A DNA stretch of 64,000 nt from positions 225,757-289,756 of the forward strand of contig CAMYJB010000001.1 in the NCBI GenBank assembly GCA_947258565.1, in the 5' to 3' direction. Each line of letters opens with the position of its first letter. Position 1 is the first letter of the stretch. The DNA comes from an uncultured Woeseiaceae bacterium (GTDB lineage Bacteria > Pseudomonadota > Gammaproteobacteria > Steroidobacterales > Woeseiaceae). The position numbers and the translations under genes were made by a program. Positions 56,385-64,000 of this stretch are shown here, piece after piece. A model generated the notes under the pieces. The model did no database searches and was not told the DNA's origin. It saw nothing but the letters and a program-made list of their open reading frames with translations.

Positions 56385-57532
56385 AATCGGCGGGGCGGGG
56401 CAACATTGCCGTATTCAGCGTCGGTGCGATAGGCACCGGCGAATTCGGCGAGGGTATCCCGGCGCTTGTCGACGCCCTGCGCGTGGTGGCGCAAAGGCAC
56501 CCGGTCACTGTCTACTCACTCCTGAGAGCTGACAGAAGTAACGTGCCCGCCGGTATCGTGCTCCGCGACTTGCCGTTCCGGACTCCACTGCTGCGCGTTG
56601 ACCTGTTGCTGCTCGCCGTGCTGTTTGCCGTAGACCACCTGCGGCACCGTTACACGCATCTGCATGCCGTTGCCGCCTACCCGATGGGCTCGCTGGCAAA
56701 TGCGCTTTCGGGACTGTTTCGGATTCCAAGCCTGATTTCGCTGCAGGGCCAGGAGCTTGCAAATTTGCCGCAATACGAGTTCGGTGACTTGCGCAGCCCG
56801 ACAGGCCAGCGCCGTATAGCCGGGGCATGCCGACGCGCCGACGCACTGACCGCGTTGAGCAGGTTCCAGGCGAGTGCGCTGAAAGAAATAGGGTACGCGC
56901 CCGGATCGGTGGAGGTTGTTCCATTCGGCATCGACACGAGTCGTTTCAACTACGTAGAAAAGAAGCTCGACTCGCCTGTTGTGTTCCTGCACGTCGGCTA
57001 CGCGCATCCGGTAAAGGACATAGAATCGGTCCTGACAACGTTTCGCCTCGTGCAACTCGAGGTACGGTCTCGCCTGATTATCGTGGGGCAATCCCATCGT
57101 GGCGGGCTAGCCGAGAGACGGATTCGGGAACTCGGACTGGCGGAATCGGTGGAAATCGCTGGTTCCATGCGGCAGGCGGATCTGGTCGATTGCTACGACC
57201 GAAGCCATTTTCTGCTGCAAGCGTCGAGGTACGAGTCGCAGGGTGTGGTTTTCAACGAGGCAATGGCGAGTGGCACGGTGGTGTGTTCGACGCGGGTCGG
57301 CCTGGCCGACGACATCGGCGACATTGCCTGCATCGTTGCCAACATCGGCGACGCTGAGGGCCTGGCACGGAAGATTCTGCAGGTCATTGCCGACGAGCCC
57401 CGTTACGCGGAATTGCGGCGGTCAGGACATGCCTGGGCGGTCGAGCACGACGCGCACTGGACCGCGGCGCAGTATGAGCGCATCTATGCAAGGCTGGCTA
57501 GGGCAGGTGGCCGAGTTTCTGCAGGAGATTGA
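56381..57532 (+). CDS. Glycosyltransferase family 4
   Basis: 383 residues from the ATG at 56381, which overlaps the FkbM stop (ATGA). It shows GAIGTGEFGEGIPALVDAL, SLISLQGQELANL, VVFLHVGYAHPVKDIESVL and the donor site SRYESQGVVFNEAMASGTVVCSTRVGL. It is similar in plan to the GT4 at 53352-54464. Its 3' end overlaps the convergent GT9 gene by 35 bases. Confidence 0.88.
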   Translation: MKSAGRGNIAVFSVGAIGTGEFGEGIPALVDALRVVAQRHPVTVYSLLRADRSNVPAGIVLRDLPFRTPLLRVDLLLLAVLFAVDHLRHRYTHLHAVAAYPMGSLANALSGLFRIPSLISLQGQELANLPQYEFGDLRSPTGQRRIAGACRRADALTALSRFQASALKEIGYAPGSVEVVPFGIDTSRFNYVEKKLDSPVVFLHVGYAHPVKDIESVLTTFRLVQLEVRSRLIIVGQSHRGGLAERRIRELGLAESVEIAGSMRQADLVDCYDRSHFLLQASRYESQGVVFNEAMASGTVVCSTRVGLADDIGDIACIVANIGDAEGLARKILQVIADEPRYAELRRSGHAWAVEHDAHWTAAQYERIYARLARAGGRVSAGD

Positions 57533-58526
57533 CCGCGGTCTCGAGGACATGCTCAGGCGAGTAACGGGTCAAACAGCGCGTGTCACCGAACTTACAGGTC
57601 TCGAGCAGACAGCCTCCACAGGACAGGTCACCGGAATGAAGGCAAACCGAGTGCTCGCCCAGCGGACGCGACCAGTCACTCCGCGAAGAACCGAATAGTG
57701 CGACGGTCGGGACACCGTTGACCCAGGCCATGTGCATGAGGCCGGAGTCTTCGGTGATCATGAGGTTTGCCCTGGCGACGATGGCGAATGCATCGCCAGG
57801 CGTGGTCTTGCCGACCAGGTTGATGCAACGGTCTCCCAGTGCCTGGGAGAGTGACTGCGCTGTATCCGCGATACGGTCGATGCCGAGCAAAACGAATCGA
57901 CACCGCGGATCGACAGCATTCAGCCAGTTACGCGCCAGTTCGATGTAGTTCCCCAGCGGCCAGTTGCGGCTGGGAAAGAAGCCACCCGGGTTCAGGACGA
58001 CCAGCGTTTCCGCCCCGTTCCAGCCGTGCGCCTGAAGCGTCTCCAGACTGCGGTCGTTACTGAGCGGCCCAATGTCGAACACCGGTTCGAGAGGCCCGAG
58101 CCCTAACTGTTCCAGGGACGCTTGTGTTCTTGCGCCTGCCGGCAACGGCGAATAGCGATCGAAAGCGCACCAGGCCGCCGGCCTCAGCGCCCGCCTTATA
58201 CGACCGCTGATGCCGTCGTTCTGCAGGTCGGCGACAATATCGTAGCGGGCTGCGATGAGACCAGGGAGCTTGAGGGCGGCGGAGAGCTGCGTCAGCCGCC
58301 GATTGCGGCCCCCGCCGAGCGCATAGACCGTGCCAAAGATGCCCGATCGCCCTGGAATCTCGGCGACCTCCTGCCGCGTCAACATGTCCAGCCGGGCCTC
58401 CGGGAACTGCTTGCGCAACGCATCGAGGTACGGCAACGTGATTACCACATCTCCCATCGCCTGAAGACGAATGGCCAGTATCCTTCGAGGCTCGTTTTGC
58501 AGCTTCCAGTTGCGGTTCCCGTCCAT
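57498..58526 (-). CDS. Glycosyltransferase family 9 (heptosyltransferase-like)
   Basis: 342 residues from the ATG at 58526; the upstream part of the open frame (to 58856) is not family-like. RILAIRLQAMGDVVITLPYLDAL is the typical ADP-heptose:LPS heptosyltransferase start, and VVLNPGGFFPSRNWPLGNY and MITEDSGLMHMAWVNGVPTVALFG are the GT9 site motifs. Near the C-terminus there is a Cys-rich stretch (CGGCLLETCKFGDTRCL). It probably adds heptose or a related sugar to the LPS core or a carrier. It is convergent with the GT4 gene. Confidence 0.9.
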   Translation of the reverse strand: MDGNRNWKLQNEPRRILAIRLQAMGDVVITLPYLDALRKQFPEARLDMLTRQEVAEIPGRSGIFGTVYALGGGRNRRLTQLSAALKLPGLIAARYDIVADLQNDGISGRIRRALRPAAWCAFDRYSPLPAGARTQASLEQLGLGPLEPVFDIGPLSNDRSLETLQAHGWNGAETLVVLNPGGFFPSRNWPLGNYIELARNWLNAVDPRCRFVLLGIDRIADTAQSLSQALGDRCINLVGKTTPGDAFAIVARANLMITEDSGLMHMAWVNGVPTVALFGSSRSDWSRPLGEHSVCLHSGDLSCGGCLLETCKFGDTRCLTRYSPEHVLETAVNLLQKLGHLP

Positions 58527-58578
58527 GACCAAAGTGTAACCTGCCGTGCCGATGCGGCAGCATGCGAGCTGACAGTGT

Positions 58579-58592
58579 TCACAATATTGTGA
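58579..58592. promoter_or_regulatory. Perfect 14-base palindrome upstream of the GT9 gene
   Basis: TCACAATATTGTGA lies 53 bases before the GT9 start and about 237 before the divergent export gene. Perfect palindromes of this size are often regulator sites. The rest of the 302-base gap 58527-58828 has only a TACAAT (58623-58628) with no convincing -35 partner. Confidence 0.5.
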
Positions 58593-58828
58593 GCGTTTTC
58601 TGCCCTTTGCAGCCAACATTGGTACAATCCGCCGGTCAAACGTTGGAACATCCGGCTCCGTTGTATGCAGATAGGTAATGAAGGCAGTCCCGATCACAAT
58701 CGCGCGTTGACCAGGACTCCACAGGGCAGGGCCGTTGTTCGGTTGAGCCATGGGCGCAACACGCGTTTCGGGCACTCCTGCATCGAGGCCGGTTCGCGAG
58801 TTTCCCGACGGGTCTGCGGGGACTCGAG

Positions 58829-61582
58829 GTGACCGGCTACCGCGTTCGCCATCCATACGCCAGGACTGCGATGGCGGCTATCCTGGTCTGCGTAACGGGG
58901 CTGAGTCTCGCGCAGTCGATCCAGCTTTCTCCCGAGCAGCAGGCTATGCTCGACCAGCTTCCGCCCGCGCAGCGGCAGCAGGCTCTCGATGCACTGGAGC
59001 AGCTGCAAAAACAGGCGGCCCAGCCGGAGGCCCCTCAAGTCGCCGACGACACGACACCGATTCCAGGATTGGAGGAAGATCCGCTTGCCATGCTGCAGCC
59101 CGAGGTCGAGGAGCCGGGTGCGGAAGGGGGCAGCCGCCTCGTTATCGAGTTCGAACCTCGATTCGATTTGCAACGTGAGGAAAAGAAGGCGATCGAGGAA
59201 GATCCTGCGCTCCGCAGGATCGTCGGCAGTCAGTACTTCGAGCTGGATGACAGGGGGGTCCTTTCAATTCCCGGCCTGCCTGAAATCCCGCTTCGCGGCC
59301 TCACGCAAGAGGCGATCGAGGCGCGGCTCGGCGCTGAACCGGCACTGAAATCCTTTGATATTTCGGTATTTCTGCTGGATATCGAGTCCGCGGCAGCCGA
59401 GGCACTGGAGCCCTTCGGATACGACGTATTCGGCTCCAGGGCCACCGGATTCAGGCCCGTGACCTCCGGACCCGTGCCACCCGACTACGTGCTTGGCCCC
59501 GGTGACAGTATCCGGGTGCAGTTATTCGGCAACGTTAACGGGATTTACGAGTTCGAGGTATCGCGCGACGGGGTGCTCAACTTGCCGGAGCTCGGGCCGA
59601 TTACCGTTGCCGGTTTACCCTTCTCCGAATTCCGCCAGGATCTTAACCGGCGCGTGGAGCAGATGCTCATTGGCACGCAGGTCAGTGTTACGATGGGGCA
59701 ACTGAGAACGATCCAGGTATTCGTTCTCGGTGATGCCAGCTGGCCCGGGTCGTATGTGGTCAGTAGCCTGTCGACGATCAGCAGCGCGCTATATTCCAGC
59801 GGTGGTATCAGCGAGATAGGCTCGCTTCGCCGCGTTCAGCTGAAACGAAACGGGCGGGTCGTAACGAGCCTCGATCTCTATGATTTGCTCTTGCGCGGGG
59901 ACACGTCCGGCGATTTGCGCTTGCAGCCAGGCGACGTCATCTTTGTTCCTCCAGTCGGAGAGACGGTCGGCGTTGCCGGCGCAGTTCGGCGTCCGGCAAT
60001 CTACGAACTTCGCGGCGAGACGCGTGCTGATGAACTCGTTGTTCTTGCGGGCGGCCTGCGCCCCGTGGCGTACCCGGCAGCGGCGCGTATCGAGCGGATC
60101 GACGAAAAAAACCGGCGGGTCACCGTCTCGGTCGATATCGAAAGCGCGGCGGGTGCGCGAACTGCGATGGCCGATGGTGACACGCTTTACATACCGGAAG
60201 TGCTGTCGAAGTTGCAGGACTCGGTCGTGCTGGCCGGCCACGTGCAGCGGCCTGGCGCCATGCAGCTGCGGCCGGGCATGCGACTTGCGGACCTGATACC
60301 TTCGGCAAATTACCTGCTCCCCGGGGCGGACACCGGCTACATCCTGATCCGGCGAGAGGACAGGCAAAATCAGGTAACGGTTGTCTCAGCGAATCTGGAC
60401 GAAGCTTGGTCGACCAGGGGCTCCGAGGAAAATGTTGCGCTGAGGGCCAGGGACACGGTGCATGTATTCAGCCTCGCGTTCGGCCGGCAGCGCATCATCG
60501 AACCTCTACTCGAGGAGCTGAATCTGCAGGCACGAGTGGGCGAGCCGTTCAGTGAGGTCAGCATTTCTGGCAGCGTAAAAGCGCCGGGAACCTATCCACT
60601 CGAGGCCGGCATGCGCGTCAGCGACCTGATCCGCGCCGGCGGTCGCCTGGCTGAAGAGGCCTACACGCTGCGCGCTGAGCTGGCACGTTACGAAATCGTC
60701 GACGGCGAATATCGCACGAGCGACGTCATCGACATCGACCTCGATGCGATTCTCCGGGGCAACCGCGAAGCAGACCTGTTTCTTCAGGAACATGACAATC
60801 TACGCATAAGCACGGTGCCGGAGTGGGACAGCCTGTGGAGCGTTACGCTCGAGGGCGAAGTCAGGTTTCCGGGCACCTACCGAATTCGACGGGGCGAAAC
60901 ATTGCGGCAAGTGTTGCAACGGGCTGGTGGCCTGACCGATGGAGCATTTCCTGAAGGCGCGATATTCCTGCGGGAATCTCTGCGAGAGCGCGAGCAGGAA
61001 CAAATCGATGCGTTGGCGCGACGCCTGGAAGCGGATATAGCCACGCTCTCACTGGAGGCTCGGGATACCAGCGGTGTACAGGCGCTGGAGACCGGCGAGT
61101 CACTTCTCCGTCAGCTCAGTGAAATCGAGGCAGTTGGTCGACTGGTGATCGATCTCGAACAGCTGTCCGCGCGCACGACCTCGACGGAACTCGTCAACGA
61201 TGTTGAGCTTCGTGACGGAGACCAGTTGCTGGTGCCGAAGAAATCACAGGAAATCACTGTCCTCGGCGAGACGCAGCAAAATACGTCGCACCTCTTTCAG
61301 CCCGGCCTGAGCCGCGACGACTATATCGAGATGAGTGGCGGACTAACCCGGCGCGCGGATAAGAAACGTATCTATGTGGTACGGGCGAGCGGCGCAGTGG
61401 TTACCAATAACCGGTCACGGTGGTTCGGGCGTGGGACGGGCAACGAACTCCGGCCCGGTGATACGATCGTCGTGCCGCTCGACACAGACCGCATCAGACC
61501 GCTTACGTTCTGGACGAACGTAACGCAGATTCTCTACCAGGGAGCACTCGCCGTCGCTGCTATCCAGACCTTCCGGGACTAG
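58829..61582 (+). CDS. SLBB-domain polysaccharide export protein
   Basis: 917 residues from a GTG; an ATG at 58871 would give a cleaner signal (MAAILVCVTGLSLAQ). A Gln/Glu-rich N-terminus is followed by a Poly_export domain (VPPDYVLGPGDSIRVQLFGNVNG at about 210) and many SLBB-type modules to the end. Wza-like proteins form the outer-membrane channel for capsule or exopolysaccharide. At 917 residues it is much longer than Wza (about 380), with repeated SLBB copies. It heads an export block with two Wzz-like genes and a Wzy-like gene. Confidence 0.88.
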   Translation: MTGYRVRHPYARTAMAAILVCVTGLSLAQSIQLSPEQQAMLDQLPPAQRQQALDALEQLQKQAAQPEAPQVADDTTPIPGLEEDPLAMLQPEVEEPGAEGGSRLVIEFEPRFDLQREEKKAIEEDPALRRIVGSQYFELDDRGVLSIPGLPEIPLRGLTQEAIEARLGAEPALKSFDISVFLLDIESAAAEALEPFGYDVFGSRATGFRPVTSGPVPPDYVLGPGDSIRVQLFGNVNGIYEFEVSRDGVLNLPELGPITVAGLPFSEFRQDLNRRVEQMLIGTQVSVTMGQLRTIQVFVLGDASWPGSYVVSSLSTISSALYSSGGISEIGSLRRVQLKRNGRVVTSLDLYDLLLRGDTSGDLRLQPGDVIFVPPVGETVGVAGAVRRPAIYELRGETRADELVVLAGGLRPVAYPAAARIERIDEKNRRVTVSVDIESAAGARTAMADGDTLYIPEVLSKLQDSVVLAGHVQRPGAMQLRPGMRLADLIPSANYLLPGADTGYILIRREDRQNQVTVVSANLDEAWSTRGSEENVALRARDTVHVFSLAFGRQRIIEPLLEELNLQARVGEPFSEVSISGSVKAPGTYPLEAGMRVSDLIRAGGRLAEEAYTLRAELARYEIVDGEYRTSDVIDIDLDAILRGNREADLFLQEHDNLRISTVPEWDSLWSVTLEGEVRFPGTYRIRRGETLRQVLQRAGGLTDGAFPEGAIFLRESLREREQEQIDALARRLEADIATLSLEARDTSGVQALETGESLLRQLSEIEAVGRLVIDLEQLSARTTSTELVNDVELRDGDQLLVPKKSQEITVLGETQQNTSHLFQPGLSRDDYIEMSGGLTRRADKKRIYVVRASGAVVTNNRSRWFGRGTGNELRPGDTIVVPLDTDRIRPLTFWTNVTQILYQGALAVAAIQTFRD

Positions 61583-61612
61583 GCATCGGGCCACGATCGG
61601 TAGCAGCCATCC

Positions 61613-62503
61613 ATGAGCGAAACGTCGACCACCGGGAGTACAGGGATGGCGCAGATTATTCGTTTTTTTCTACGTAACTTCCTGCTGATATTCGGACTGT
61701 CCTTTGCCGTCGGCGTCCTGATTTTCATCCTATCCGCCTACATGACTCCTATTTACCGGGCGGAAACCCTGGTCGCCCCAGCCGAGGAATCCGGTGGCGG
61801 CGCGCTTACGGCGATGCTGTCGAATTTCGGCGGACTGGGTCGATTAGCCGGTCTCGGGAACGCGGGTCCGACTCGCAAGGACGAGGCATTGGCGATGTTG
61901 AGGTCGAGAGCATTCATCTCGGCCTTTGTTAAGGCGCATGACGGATTTGCCGTTCTTTACCCCGATGCCTGGGATTCCGAAGCGGGAACCTGGCTTGTCC
62001 CGGAAGATGAGAGACCCTCGGAGCAGGATACGCATCTTCTGATGACGCGCTCCATTCTGAGCGTCGACGAGAACCCCGACTCGGGAATCATCGCGATTGG
62101 AGTTTCGCTCCCGGACCGATTCGTGGCAGCCGATTGGTCGAACGCTGTCGTCCATTTGCTCAATGAAAAGTTCCGCGAGTTTGTGGCTGAGGAAGCGCAA
62201 CGGAGCATCGAATACCTGTACGGCGAACTGGAAACAGCGAGCTCCGTGGAATTGAGACAGGTGATTCACCGTCTTATCGAGACGCAAATTCAGACAATCA
62301 TGCTGACGAACGTCCGCAAGGACTTCGTTTTCAGAGTAATTGATCCGGCGGCCGCACCCGACGCGGATCATGTCGTAGCACCACGCCGTGTGTTTCTCGC
62401 TTTCTTCGGCTTGATCTTCGGGGGCTTCATCGGGCTGTCAATCGCATTGGTTATTGAGGCTCTTCGCGCGGCGCGGCGCGTCGAGGCAGCAGAAACAGAG
62501 TGA
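61613..62503 (+). CDS. Wzz-type polysaccharide chain-length determinant
   Basis: 296 residues. An N-terminal membrane segment (about 16-43), the YMTPIYRAETLVAPAEE strand after it, a helical periplasmic part, and a C-terminal membrane segment (about 263-285) before a short basic tail. PxxP-like residues near the second helix were not clear. There is no tyrosine kinase domain. Wzz proteins set chain length by oligomerising around the polymerase. The paralogue at 62513 shares RLIETQIQTIM/RLIESYSKTIM and an ADPAA/DPAVAP motif. Confidence 0.85.
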   Translation: MSETSTTGSTGMAQIIRFFLRNFLLIFGLSFAVGVLIFILSAYMTPIYRAETLVAPAEESGGGALTAMLSNFGGLGRLAGLGNAGPTRKDEALAMLRSRAFISAFVKAHDGFAVLYPDAWDSEAGTWLVPEDERPSEQDTHLLMTRSILSVDENPDSGIIAIGVSLPDRFVAADWSNAVVHLLNEKFREFVAEEAQRSIEYLYGELETASSVELRQVIHRLIETQIQTIMLTNVRKDFVFRVIDPAAAPDADHVVAPRRVFLAFFGLIFGGFIGLSIALVIEALRAARRVEAAETE

Positions 62504-62512
62504 GATTTCCGG

Positions 62513-63406
62513 GTGGATAATGTGGCAACAGAACCCGGTTGGACGGGTTCAGTCAGCCTGGTCACGCTGCTGACCATCGTTCGCAAGCGGCAAAAACAGG
62601 TAATCGCGCTGACAATCACGATATTCCTGGTCGCAGCGATCGTCGTCTTCTCACAGGAACGCGTGTATCGCGCCTACGTGACGATGATGCCATCACAGCC
62701 GCTCGTCGATCCCGCGCGCATGTCAATTACCAGTGAGCTGCTGGGATTTGGCCTTGCCGATGCGGGCAAGATGGACGTGTTCCAGGCACGGACGTCGATG
62801 AATGAGGCTTTCGCCATTCTCGATTCGAGAACGATCAGTCGCCGTTTCATCGAAACAGAAGGGCTGTTGCCGATCCTGTTCGCTGATCGGTGGGATGAGG
62901 AGGCCGAGACCTGGGCAGAGCCGGCGTCAGGAGATCTGCCGACGATTGATGATGCGATCGAAATTTTTGAACGAGATATTCGGTTCCTGTCTCGAAACAG
63001 GCAGACGGGGTTCATGCGCGTGAATATCGAATGGTCCGATCCGGAAGTCGCAGCAACGTGGGCCAACCGGCTGGTCGAACTCGCCGACGAGGTCATTCGG
63101 GAGCGGGATATCAGGGAGTCCCGTGACAGCATCCGCTTCCTTCGGCAGCAGGCGGCCGCGGCGCCATTGGAGTCCGTGAAGCGGTTAATTTATAGGTTGA
63201 TCGAATCCTATTCCAAGACAATCATGGTCGCGAGCGTCAAGGAGGACTATGCATTCGCAATCATCGATCCCGCGGTCGCGCCGCGCATCGACGAGCCAAT
63301 CAACATGCCGCACAGTTTCAAGCTATCGCTGGCCCTCGTTTTTGCTCTGGGCTGCACCCTTGTCTTTGCAATCCTGATGGCGCAGATAGAAGGGGAGGGC
63401 CATTAG
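62513..63406 (+). CDS. Second Wzz-type chain-length determinant
   Basis: 297 residues from a GTG nine bases after the previous gene. It has the same plan: membrane segment (about 28-48), a VYRAYVTMMPSQ strand, helical periplasmic part, IIDPAVAPRIDEP and a final membrane segment (about 268-290). No kinase domain. Tandem Wzz genes may set two chain lengths or form a mixed oligomer with the SLBB channel. Confidence 0.84.
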   Translation: MDNVATEPGWTGSVSLVTLLTIVRKRQKQVIALTITIFLVAAIVVFSQERVYRAYVTMMPSQPLVDPARMSITSELLGFGLADAGKMDVFQARTSMNEAFAILDSRTISRRFIETEGLLPILFADRWDEEAETWAEPASGDLPTIDDAIEIFERDIRFLSRNRQTGFMRVNIEWSDPEVAATWANRLVELADEVIRERDIRESRDSIRFLRQQAAAAPLESVKRLIYRLIESYSKTIMVASVKEDYAFAIIDPAVAPRIDEPINMPHSFKLSLALVFALGCTLVFAILMAQIEGEGH

Positions 63407-63407
63407 G

Positions 63408-64000
63408 GTGCAGCGTACGACGGTGCCGCAGGTGCTCGACAAGTGGCTCAAGGCTCTGCTGATCATCGTTCTGGCGCTGCCTTTTCTCGGCCAGGGCATT
63501 CCCTACCCCGGTGGCGTTTCATTATTCGTGCCTTTCGCGGCCCTGCTGCTGCCGGCGACAGTCTTGCTTCGGATCGCACAGCGAGGCAGGTCGGCGTTGA
63601 TCATTGGCGATCCTGCATTCATGGTCATCTGCGGGGTGGTCCTCCTCAGCTATGCATACGGGATCATCCTGTCGTCGGATTATCCTGCCTTTACGCTTCT
63701 GCGGGATTCGATAACCGGCGTTGTGGCGATGATGGTCGTTTTCACCGTCTGCAATTCGGACTGGGACAGGGCTGAACGCGAGTCGCTGGTCAAGTCATTT
63801 GCATGGGCGCTGCTCTCGATCGGAATTTTTGTCGGTGCGTTAGGCGCCCTGAAATTCTGGCTGTTCGTGACCCAGGGGCAGATGATCGGCTTTGTCGCCG
63901 CAGCGAGCAGTGGACCTTACCCATGGGGGACATCACTCGTATCGGATTACAATTTTTATGCGCTCACTATTCTGGTAGCGATTCTGGCGGCTATGTTCCT
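63408..64000 (+). CDS. O-antigen polymerase/ligase-like membrane protein (3' truncated by window edge)
   Basis: The frame is open from a GTG at 63408, two bases after the previous stop, to the window end, about 197 residues. It has at least five hydrophobic segments (for example KALLIIVLALPFLGQG, LFVPFAALLLPATVLL, FMVICGVVLLSYAYGIIL and SFAWALLSIGIFVGALGAL), and a loop ending GTSLVSDYNFYALTILVAIL near the O-antigen ligase/polymerase signature region. It would polymerise or attach glycan units in the periplasm. The missing C-terminus prevents a firm family call. Confidence 0.65.
   Translation, partial: MQRTTVPQVLDKWLKALLIIVLALPFLGQGIPYPGGVSLFVPFAALLLPATVLLRIAQRGRSALIIGDPAFMVICGVVLLSYAYGIILSSDYPAFTLLRDSITGVVAMMVVFTVCNSDWDRAERESLVKSFAWALLSIGIFVGALGALKFWLFVTQGQMIGFVAAASSGPYPWGTSLVSDYNFYALTILVAILAAMF

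Overview
This window comes from the chromosome of a GC-rich gammaproteobacterium. The evidence is a set of gene orders typical of that class: folC-dedD-cvpA-purF, tig-clpP-clpX-lon-hupB-(tRNA-Val, tRNA-Asp)-ppiD, and yafS-rnhA-dnaQ. lpxH, miaE, Wzi- and Wzz-like proteins and a lipoprotein peptidase all point to a Gram-negative envelope. I cannot name a genus. No rRNA, CRISPR array, transposase or integrase was seen.

Layout. 1-7.7 kb: the end of folC, then dedD, cvpA, purF, a Ser/Thr kinase with a degenerate receiver domain, miaE, lpxH, a cyclophilin, and an HxlR regulator divergent from a small membrane protein across a tandem-repeat operator. 7.7-11.2 kb: tRNA-Pro, -Arg and -His with a decayed partial tRNA-His copy, an S9 peptidase lipoprotein, an NTF2-like secreted protein and tRNA-Lys. 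11.5-14.5 kb: an epimerase and an asparagine synthetase-like amidotransferase that look AT-richer than their neighbours. 14.5-21.1 kb: an octahaem cytochrome c lipoprotein with a collagen-like linker and a long palindrome upstream, a DUF3592-type membrane protein, an atypical pyruvate kinase, and pdxH. 21.3-31.8 kb: tRNA-Leu, tig, clpP, clpX, lon, hupB, tRNA-Val, tRNA-Asp, ppiD and a dicarboxylate/amino-acid symporter. 31.9-39.5 kb: a secreted SGNH hydrolase, fabI, mltD, yafS, rnhA, dnaQ and nhaB.

39.6-64 kb is a surface-polysaccharide region that runs off the right end. It holds a nucleotide-sugar dehydrogenase that has lost its NAD-binding N-terminus, a UDP-sugar epimerase, pgi, a Wzi-like outer-membrane protein, several glycosyltransferases, an ABC exporter, two cobalamin-type radical SAM proteins, three methyltransferases (two FkbM-like), a GT9 glycosyltransferase, an SLBB export protein, two tandem Wzz-like proteins and the start of a Wzy/ligase-like protein. 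From Wzi to the first FkbM gene (43.5-53.4 kb) the genes are nearly back to back, often with 4-base start/stop overlaps, which suggests one transcript.

The best candidate for something undescribed is the ABC exporter followed by a protein that fuses a winged-helix/nucleotidyltransferase module to a complete B12-binding radical SAM enzyme, then by a second stand-alone radical SAM enzyme and two methyltransferases. I infer a modification branch for a surface glycan, lipid carrier or exported metabolite. Other points of interest are the broken sugar dehydrogenase, the pseudo-receiver kinase, the HxlR tandem operator, the leader hairpin in front of the tRNA cluster, the octahaem cytochrome palindrome and the REP-like inverted repeats.
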